Positions 35,605 to 39,354 of a DNA stretch of 39,354 bases are shown piece after piece (positions within the stretch are counted from its first letter, which is position 1; every line of letters begins with the position of its first letter). The stretch is taken from contig OMIH01000071.1 of assembly GCA_900299045.1 (NCBI GenBank), positions 1 through 39,354 of the forward strand. The letters are read 5' to 3'. The notes beneath the pieces are model-generated. The model was not told the DNA's origin. It ran no database searches and worked only from the letters and a program-made list of their open reading frames with translations. The stretch is from Methylococcaceae bacterium (GTDB lineage: Bacteria > Pseudomonadota > Gammaproteobacteria > Methylococcales > Methylomonadaceae). The translations under genes and the position numbers were made by a program.

Positions 35605-35634
35605 AGCCTTGTGATCTTCATCACAAGGCTTTTT
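35601..35634. terminator. Bidirectional terminator after pgi
   Basis: A perfect 15-bp stem (AAAAAGCCTTGTGAT and its complement) with a CTTC tetraloop (35616-35619) and T/A runs on both sides ends pgi and the convergent secreted-protein gene. Confidence 0.93.
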
Positions 35635-35654
35635 AGTTTTAGGCTCTAAAAAAA

Positions 35655-36041
35655 TTAGATAAGGCTTTTGGCATCAAGCACTTGTTTGTGCGCTTCACGC
35701 AACTTAGCTTCTGCTTGTGGTGCATTGCCGTCTTGAACGTCTTTACGTGCTGCTTTAACGTTATTGGTGGCTTTTGATACGGCACGCGCAACACGATCGT
35801 TCGCGTTCACTTCTTTTGAGAAATCAGACGCATCTTTAATCAATTTCGCCGCAATTTCAACATCACTGCCTGATGCAATAGCGTCAACAGCTGTTTGAAT
35901 TTTACCTGCCAGTATATCAATAGCTTGTGCTGCTGGGTAGGTAATGCGACCTGGATCTGATTCAGCAAAAGCGGTAGAAGAAACCGTGCCTAAAGAAACG
36001 GCAACCATTACAGCTAATGCAATTTTTTTTAATACTTTCAT
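35655..36041 (-). CDS. Secreted helical protein, unknown function
   Basis: A 128-residue exported protein. Signal peptide about 1-26 (MKVLKKIALAVMVAVSLG..., cut near AFA|ES), then about 100 residues that look entirely helical, with Ala/Lys/Asp-rich repeats (AAKLIKDASDFSKEV, VKAARKDVQDGNAPQAEAKLREAHKQVL). The order resembles a small helical bundle. It lacks the His-rich pattern of SmbP-type metal binders, although fold and location are similar. The ATG at 36041 has GAGGA 9 bases upstream. It is single, with its own terminator, and likely abundant. No function can be assigned. Confidence 0.7.
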   Translation of the reverse strand: MKVLKKIALAVMVAVSLGTVSSTAFAESDPGRITYPAAQAIDILAGKIQTAVDAIASGSDVEIAAKLIKDASDFSKEVNANDRVARAVSKATNNVKAARKDVQDGNAPQAEAKLREAHKQVLDAKSLI

Positions 36042-36175
36042 CAACGTCAATCCTCAATTGTTATTATTTTTGAGTGGTAAAAAATAGCCATCGTTAAACG
36101 ATGTGCTGGCGTCAATTCTAAACACATTTTCGAATTTTTCAACCAATCACTCAATTAAGCCTGCTTTTTTTGCGA

Positions 36176-37006
36176 TTAATCAATAGTCCATTTAACCATA
36201 CCACTGTAGGCGGTAATCAAAACGACTGCACCAAAAAATAGACGATACCATGCAAAAATAACAAAATCATGCTCACTGATGTAACGTAAAAGGGCTTTGA
36301 TAGCGAGTAATGCACTACCGAAAGCCGCTACCATGCCTAAAAGAAAATGAGGGGCGTCAGCGGCTAAATCGAGCAATTCACGATGTTTATACAAATCATA
36401 TAAACTCGCTGCGGTCAACGTTGGAATGGCTAAGAAAAAAGAAAATTCCGTGGCGGCTTGTCGCGACAGTCCAAAGAGCAGACCGCCAATAATTGTTGCG
36501 CCAGAGCGTGATGTACCTGGAATGAGTGCTACTGATTGCGCTAATCCTAATTTAATCGCATCCCATTTCGAGAGTTCATCAACTGTGTGAATACGCACCG
36601 TATGCGCTCGTTTTTCAGCCCAAAAAATAATCAATGCACCGATGATAAACGCTAACGCCACCGGAATAGGTTTGAATAAGAGCGCTTTAATGTACTTGCT
36701 AAACAGGAATCCTAATAGTGCCGCAGGAAAAAATGCAATCACCAAATTGAGTGTAAACTGCTGCGCTATTTTTTTACGTTGGTGGAGACCGCTAAATGTA
36801 GCGTAAATGCGTTTGCGATACTCCCAACATACCGCAAAAATAGCGCCCATTTGAATGACTAATTCAAATAATTTACCTTTTTCGTCATTAAAATTGAGCA
36901 AGTCACCTACTAAAATAAGATGTCCTGTACTCGAAATAGGCAAAAATTCAGTGAGTCCTTCAACAATGCCTAAAATCAATGTATGAATAGCGAGTAATAA
37001 ATCCAT
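36176..37006 (-). CDS. uppP: Undecaprenyl-diphosphatase (UppP/BacA)
   Basis: A 276-residue polytopic membrane enzyme that recycles undecaprenyl diphosphate for peptidoglycan and LPS synthesis. The active-site motifs are [19 protein letters not shown] (Glu-rich, near residue 15-33) and [20 protein letters not shown]. About seven to eight transmembrane helices. Normal length. Upstream (in transcription) is a small exported protein and class I fumarase; linkage to them is probably only positional. Confidence 0.96.
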   Translation of the reverse strand: MDLLLAIHTLILGIVEGLTEFLPISSTGHLILVGDLLNFNDEKGKLFELVIQMGAIFAVCWEYRKRIYATFSGLHQRKKIAQQFTLNLVIAFFPAALLGFLFSKYIKALLFKPIPVALAFIIGALIIFWAEKRAHTVRIHTVDELSKWDAIKLGLAQSVALIPGTSRSGATIIGGLLFGLSRQAATEFSFFLAIPTLTAASLYDLYKHRELLDLAADAPHFLLGMVAAFGSALLAIKALLRYISEHDFVIFAWYRLFFGAVVLITAYSGMVKWTID

Positions 37007-37035
37007 AAAGCTCTAACGTAAAATAGGATAGGAGA

Positions 37036-37371
37036 TTAACGTTTTAAATTAATCGTAATACTTGCACCGTCAACGGATTTGATTTTATCTGCCTCAGGTT
37101 CAATTGACATAATCGTTTGTGTATCAAGCTCTAATTCCCGTTGAATTTTTTTGGGTTTCTCAATCACAAATTCGGGTTTAATTTGAGCGGTTGTTTTTGA
37201 TTCAATGGTGTTTTCAATTTGCGCAGGCAGGGATAAATCAAGTACTTTGTGAACAGGCGTTGTGTCGATTGGTTTGACTGCTTTTTGTTTTTTTGCGCTA
37301 TCGCTAAACCCCGTTAATCCGATGAATGTTACCGTTAAAAAACTGAGTAGAAAAAAACGATGTGTTTTCAT
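37036..37371 (-). CDS. Small exported protein, unknown function
   Basis: A 111-residue protein with a signal sequence (about 1-22, MKTHRFFLLSFLTVTFIGLTG) and a polar, Lys/Glu/Ile/Thr-rich remainder without recognisable domain (PAQIENTIESKTTAQIKPEF, EPEADKIKSV). No Cys follows the signal, so it is not a lipoprotein. It ends MSIEPEADKIKSVDGASITINLKR-like, with an alternating beta pattern in the last strand. It starts 6 bases after the fumarase gene ends and is probably co-transcribed with it and uppP. I do not recognise the family. Confidence 0.6.
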   Translation of the reverse strand: MKTHRFFLLSFLTVTFIGLTGFSDSAKKQKAVKPIDTTPVHKVLDLSLPAQIENTIESKTTAQIKPEFVIEKPKKIQRELELDTQTIMSIEPEADKIKSVDGASITINLKR

Positions 37372-37377
37372 AAATAA

Positions 37378-38898
37378 TCACTTCTTCATTACTTGAATAG
37401 AAATATCACGCATTTTCGCTTGCCACTGTGTTGGCGCGAGATGGTGAATTGAGGTGCCTTGCGTATCAACAGCGACCGTGACGGGCATATCTTCAACCAC
37501 AAATTTATGAATGGCTTCCATGCCTAAATCGGCAAAGGCAAGAATTTTTGCATTTTTTATTGCTTTTGAAACCAAATACGCTGCCCCACCCACCGCAATT
37601 AAGTAGATAGACTGATATTTTTTAATGGCATCAATGGCATCACTGCCACGCTCTGATTTGCCAATCATGCCAAGTAACCCTGTTTTTTCTAATAAGGGGG
37701 CGGTAAATTTATCCATACGCGTTGCGGTAGTGGGACCGGCAGGACCAACCACTTCATCGCGTACAGCGTCGACGGGTCCAACGTAGTAGATAAATTTATT
37801 TTTAAAATCAACAGGAAGTGCTTCACCGCGCTCGAGTATATCACAAAGACGTTTGTGCGCTGCATCGCGTCCAGTTAACAATGTGCCACTCAGTAGCAGC
37901 GTTTCCCCTACCTTCCATGATTGAATATCGTCATGCGTTAATGTATCTAAATTGACTTTTCGGGCAGTTGTTGTGTCACGCGCAATATGTGGGTAATCTT
38001 CTAAGCTAGGGGGTGTGAATTGTGCAACACCGCTACCGTCCAATACAAAATGCACATGACGCGTCGCCGCACAATTTGGAATGATTGCGATGGGAAGATT
38101 GGCGGCATGCGTGGGATAATCAAGAATCTTGACATCTAAAACCGTTGTTAATCCCCCTAAACCTTGTGCACCAATGCCTAGCGCGTTGATTTTTTCAACC
38201 AGCTCTAAACGCAATTCATCAAGACGATTTGTGGCACCTTTGGCTTTGAGTTCGTGAATATCAATCGATCCCATGCACGCTTGTTTTGCAAGTAACATCG
38301 CCTTTTCTGCTGTCCCGCCAATGCCAATACCTAAAATACCTGGCGGACACCACCCCGCTCCCATACTAGGAACCGTTTTTAATACCCAGTCCACAATATT
38401 GTCTGAGGGATTGAGCATCGCAAATTTTGCTTTTGCTTCTGAGCCACCGCCTTTTGCGGCAATTTCAATATCGACTTTATCACCCAGTACAAATTCGGTA
38501 TGTATCACAGCGGGCGTATTATCTCGCGTATTAGTACGCATACCCACAGGATCACGCAAGATCGAAGCGCGTAGTGGATTATCGCTATTCTGATAAGCAC
38601 AGCGGACACCTTCGTTAACCATGTCACTGAGGCTAAGTGTGGTTTCCCACTGCACGGACATACCAATTTTAATGAAGACGGTCACAATTCCCGTATCTTG
38701 GCAAATAGGGCGCTTGCCTTGAGCGCACATACGCGAATTGATTAAAATTTGCGCCATTGCCTCTTTTGCTGCGGGACTTTCTTCACGCAAATAAGCCTCA
38801 TGCAATGCGGTAATAAAATCTTTTGGGTGGTAGTATGAAATAAATTGCAGGGCTTGCGCGATGCTTTCAATAAAATCATCTTGACGAATAAGGCTCAT
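37378..38898 (-). CDS. Fumarate hydratase, class I (iron-sulfur)
   Basis: A 506-residue class I fumarase (FumA/FumB-type), a [4Fe-4S] enzyme converting fumarate to malate in the TCA cycle. The N-terminal alpha part contains RPICQDTGIVTVFIK and the ligand-bearing GAGWCPPGILGIGIGG and IPNCAATRHVHFVLD. The C-terminal beta part has LLLSGTLLTGRDAAHKRL, YVGPVDAVRDEVVGPAGPTTATRMD and GKSERGSDAI. The three cluster Cys are visible (ICQDTG, GWCPPG-side or IPNCAATR). It overlaps the M18 peptidase gene by 4 nt (38895-38898). Oxygen sensitivity is expected from the class. Confidence 0.94.
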   Translation of the reverse strand: MSLIRQDDFIESIAQALQFISYYHPKDFITALHEAYLREESPAAKEAMAQILINSRMCAQGKRPICQDTGIVTVFIKIGMSVQWETTLSLSDMVNEGVRCAYQNSDNPLRASILRDPVGMRTNTRDNTPAVIHTEFVLGDKVDIEIAAKGGGSEAKAKFAMLNPSDNIVDWVLKTVPSMGAGWCPPGILGIGIGGTAEKAMLLAKQACMGSIDIHELKAKGATNRLDELRLELVEKINALGIGAQGLGGLTTVLDVKILDYPTHAANLPIAIIPNCAATRHVHFVLDGSGVAQFTPPSLEDYPHIARDTTTARKVNLDTLTHDDIQSWKVGETLLLSGTLLTGRDAAHKRLCDILERGEALPVDFKNKFIYYVGPVDAVRDEVVGPAGPTTATRMDKFTAPLLEKTGLLGMIGKSERGSDAIDAIKKYQSIYLIAVGGAAYLVSKAIKNAKILAFADLGMEAIHKFVVEDMPVTVAVDTQGTSIHHLAPTQWQAKMRDISIQVMKK

Positions 38899-39293
38899 AA
38901 CGTTTCATTGGTCTTAGTAGAAAAAAAATAGCGCATGACATCAATCATCGCTTTGTGATCCAAAACACCAGCACTTTCACGGCAACTGTGCATCGCCCAC
39001 ATGGGATTGCCAACATCAACCGTGCGCAGTCCAAGTTGCGATACAATAGACCCAATCGTACTACCACAAGGCAAATCATTGCGATGCGAATACAATTGAT
39101 AAGGCACATTGGCTTTCTTGCACCAGTCGATAAACATGGCTTGCGACACACTATCGGTAGCATAACGTTGATTGACATTTACTTTGACCACAACACCTTG
39201 ATTGATATGCACGGCGTGCTGCGTATCGTAGACGTTTGGAAAATTGGGGTGATAAGTATGCGCCATGTCTGCGCTAATCATAAAGCTCTGCGC
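38895..39293 (-). CDS. M18 family aminopeptidase (C-terminal fragment at the contig end)
   Basis: About 132 genuine residues of an M18 (aspartyl/DAP-type) metalloaminopeptidase, missing its N-terminal two thirds because the contig ends. Conserved segments are SADMAHTYHPNFPNVYD, VVVKVNVNQRYATDS, SHRNDLPCGSTIGSI and VDVGNPMWAMHSCRE, the last with a metal-ligand His. M18 enzymes remove N-terminal residues from peptides in the cytoplasm. The apparent start MYKRQ at 39308 is translated Illumina adapter and not protein; real sequence begins after base 39293. It overlaps the fumarase gene by 4 nt. Confidence 0.93.
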   Translation of the reverse strand, partial: AQSFMISADMAHTYHPNFPNVYDTQHAVHINQGVVVKVNVNQRYATDSVSQAMFIDWCKKANVPYQLYSHRNDLPCGSTIGSIVSQLGLRTVDVGNPMWAMHSCRESAGVLDHKAMIDVMRYFFSTKTNETL

Positions 39294-39354
39294 CTGTCTC
39301 TTATACACATCTGACGCTGCCGACGATACTCCTTGTGTAGATCTCGGTGGTCGC
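39294..39354. other. Illumina Nextera/P5 adapter sequence (artefact)
   Basis: The last 61 bases read CTGTCTCTTATACACATCT (the Nextera mosaic end), then the standard transposase-adapter extension, an 8-base block TACTCCTT matching the reverse of Nextera index AAGGAGTA, and GTGTAGATCTCGGTGGTCGC (P5 adapter). This is untrimmed library adapter and not genome. It creates the false peptides MYKRQ and SLIHI in overlapping frames. Confidence 0.97.

Noticed and set aside
38955-39314. Plus-strand frame of 119 codons at the right end
   Set aside because: It is antisense to the M18 aminopeptidase gene and its C-terminus (SLIHI) is translated adapter.

Overview
The window is a chromosomal contig of low GC (about 40 % by eye) from a Gram-negative gammaproteobacterium, most likely a methylotroph or methanotroph of the Methylococcales type. 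The evidence is tetrahydromethanopterin (H4MPT)-linked C1 genes (fhcD, fhcC, and mch fused to an ATP-grasp domain), a copper-protein locus (DUF5765 membrane protein, type-1 cupredoxin, and an exported protein whose predicted mature N-terminus is His), heptose-type LPS genes (waaC, waaF, lpxD) and RpoH. No pmo, mxa or xox gene lies in the window, so methanotrophy itself is inferred. The last 61 bases (39294-39354) are Illumina Nextera/P5 adapter and not genome.

Layout. Bases 1-1487 (minus strand): two tandem MntA/HepT (nucleotidyltransferase/HEPN) toxin-antitoxin modules joined by 4-nt overlaps. In one the antitoxin is frameshifted, in the other the toxin has an in-frame stop. Bases 1498-4721 (minus): a small heme d1 operon (nirF, two siroheme decarboxylase subunits) running into a DegT-type sugar aminotransferase. 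Bases 4869-8234: rpoH convergent with rng-maf, then a 64-residue membrane protein. Bases 8333-10951 (minus): lpxD, moaC, a SAM methyltransferase, a DUF1244 gene. Bases 11113-14539 (plus): yciB-yciI-bolA-PPIase, then a universal stress protein, coaD and a YfhL-type ferredoxin. Bases 14599-17309 (minus): proS, a 50-residue membrane peptide, a type IV pilin.

Bases 17481-28968 are a long co-directional minus-strand run. In transcription order it is: GGDEF/PAS sensor, corA, ATP-grasp::mch, waaF, waaC, an M16-like protein without its zinc motif, smpB, fhcD, fhcC. FhcD/FhcC (formyl transfer and release) and Mch (methenyl-H4MPT cyclohydrolase) catalyse successive steps of formaldehyde oxidation to formate, so this stretch holds half of that pathway mixed with envelope genes. 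fhcA and fhcB are absent.

Bases 29014-31804: a Cys-rich lipoprotein, mobA convergent with a radical SAM gene, and the DUF5765 membrane protein. This is convergent with the cupredoxin and the 'HGG' exported protein (31916-33472). A 425-bp gene-free region with two 13-bp palindromes exactly 30 bp apart precedes pgi (33910-35547). Bases 35655-39293 (minus): a secreted helical protein, uppP, a small exported protein, class I fumarase and the C-terminal part of an M18 aminopeptidase cut by the contig end.

The points most worth a second look are the ATP-grasp::Mch fusion with a ribosome site and Met exactly at the Mch start, the reciprocally broken MntA/HepT pair, the copper-protein trio, and the operator-like palindrome pair before pgi. 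I recognised no rRNA, tRNA, CRISPR array, insertion sequence or prophage gene.
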